The notes beneath the pieces are model-generated. The model did not search any database, was not told the DNA's origin, and saw only the letters and a program-made list of their open reading frames with translations. 5,342 nucleotides of DNA. Source: Desulfurococcales archaeon. Its GTDB lineage: Archaea; Thermoproteota; Thermoprotei_A; Sulfolobales; AG1. The stretch lies in the NCBI GenBank assembly GCA_026990885.1, contig JALXCO010000185.1, positions 1 through 5,342 on the forward strand, written 5' to 3'. Positions within the stretch are counted from its first letter, which is position 1, and every line of letters starts with the position of its first letter. Of this stretch, positions 4,916 through 5,342 are shown piece by piece. The translations under genes were made by a program, and so were the position numbers.

Positions 4916-4932
4916 CAGGATGATCAATCCTG
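4916..4932 (-). other. Short stem-loop just past the stop of the right-edge gene
   Basis: CAGGAT (4916-4921) and ATCCTG (4927-4932) pair around a 5-base loop, 3 bases past the TGA stop of the right-edge gene. There is no immediate T-run in the minus direction, so it may stabilise the 3' end or be incidental; it is not a clear terminator. Confidence 0.3.
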
Positions 4933-4935
4933 GAA

Positions 4936-5342
4936 TCACTCCTCGGGCTTTTTCCCAACCACCACCTGTAGGTTTATGAGTGTTTTTCCATCTCCCAACA
5001 ATGCTTCGGGATTCTTCACTATGACCTCCACATAGTCGTATGGCTTCTTACCAACGCCAATCAGCCCGATGGGTATATCTTCATCGGCCTCGATATAGAC
5101 AGCCCCAGAGAGTGGGGTGGCTATTATGTTTGGTGGTTCTATACGTCCCTCAAATACATATACCTTAGCCGATATATTCCCATCGTAAGTCTCCTTCGAG
5201 TCGAAAACAATCAGTCTCAAATCATGGAGCTTGGTCTTGAATGGAACAACTGTTTTGGCTCCAGGCACCAGGAATACGAAAGCCGATGGCGGCTCCGTTA
5301 CTGGGCATGATGGCACGATATACAGGTTCACCCAGTTGTATG
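4936..5342 (-). CDS. Hypothetical beta-rich protein, 5'-truncated by window edge
   Basis: The frame remains open through the right edge: codons Y-N-W precede the GTG at 5331-5329, so this GTG is probably internal and the start lies outside. The visible 134 residues run from YNWVNLYIVPSCP to the end VVVGKKPEE, closed by a TGA at 4938-4936. The sequence alternates hydrophobic and polar residues with many prolines and glycines (AFVFLVPGAK, LRLIVFDSKE, SAKVYVFEG, GAVYIEADEDIPIGLIGVG, VEVIVKN, INLQVVVGKK). This predicts an all-beta, possibly Ig-like or sandwich domain, with no visible membrane span and one cysteine. The motif GKKP occurs twice (GVGKKPYDY and VVGKKPEE). I do not recognise the family; the N-terminal part outside the window would be decisive. 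Confidence 0.75.
   Translation of the reverse strand, partial: YNWVNLYIVPSCPVTEPPSAFVFLVPGAKTVVPFKTKLHDLRLIVFDSKETYDGNISAKVYVFEGRIEPPNIIATPLSGAVYIEADEDIPIGLIGVGKKPYDYVEVIVKNPEALLGDGKTLINLQVVVGKKPEE

Noticed and set aside
1..5342. Frequent CTAG and GATC tetramers, considered as a restriction or methylation signal
   Set aside because: They follow from common CTA, GAT and ATC codons and AGA-TCT joins in this genome; no clustering in intergenic regions was seen and I could not count them against a background.

Overview
The window looks like a moderate-G+C hyperthermophilic crenarchaeon (Thermoproteota; Desulfurococcales- or Ignisphaera-like is a guess). The evidence is heavy use of AGG/AGA arginine and ATA isoleucine codons, TTG and GTG starts, AGGTG(AT) Shine-Dalgarno sites, TATA-box promoters rather than bacterial -35/-10 boxes, and archaeal-type proteins (a UPF0282 metallo-beta-lactamase protein, stand-alone Elp3, a Trm112 zinc protein). 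No tRNA, rRNA, CRISPR array, insertion sequence or phage gene is visible.

Left part (1-2546) looks like a tRNA wobble-uridine modification locus. A 5'-truncated class I methyltransferase on the + strand (1-450) resembles the C-terminal half of Trm9/ALKBH8-type enzymes. It meets, tail to tail and with a 23-bp overlap, a minus-strand run of Elp3 (428-1831 or slightly longer), a Trm112-family zinc protein (1883-2341) and a candidate 44-residue small protein (2403-2537). In eukaryotes Elp3 starts the cm5U34 modification and Trm9, activated by Trm112, methylates it to mcm5U34. All three roles therefore appear within 2.4 kb here. Two of these genes seem to start at non-canonical codons: CTG for Trm112 and possibly ATA for Elp3. 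Each has a well-placed Shine-Dalgarno site and homology that extends upstream of the first ATG/TTG.

Middle part: an AT-rich divergent intergenic region (about 2547-2673) leads into a + strand FMN nitroreductase (2674-3414). It converges on a minus-strand UPF0282 metallohydrolase (3544-4419). The 129-bp gap between them holds a GC-rich hairpin followed by a T-run on the minus strand.

Right part: an ABM-type (antibiotic biosynthesis monooxygenase-like) ferredoxin-fold protein (4487-4810, minus) sits upstream of UPF0282, and each has its own TATA-like element. The window ends in the C-terminal 134 residues of an unrecognised beta-rich minus-strand protein whose start lies beyond the right edge. 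No functional link is evident between these genes and the left-hand tRNA-modification group.
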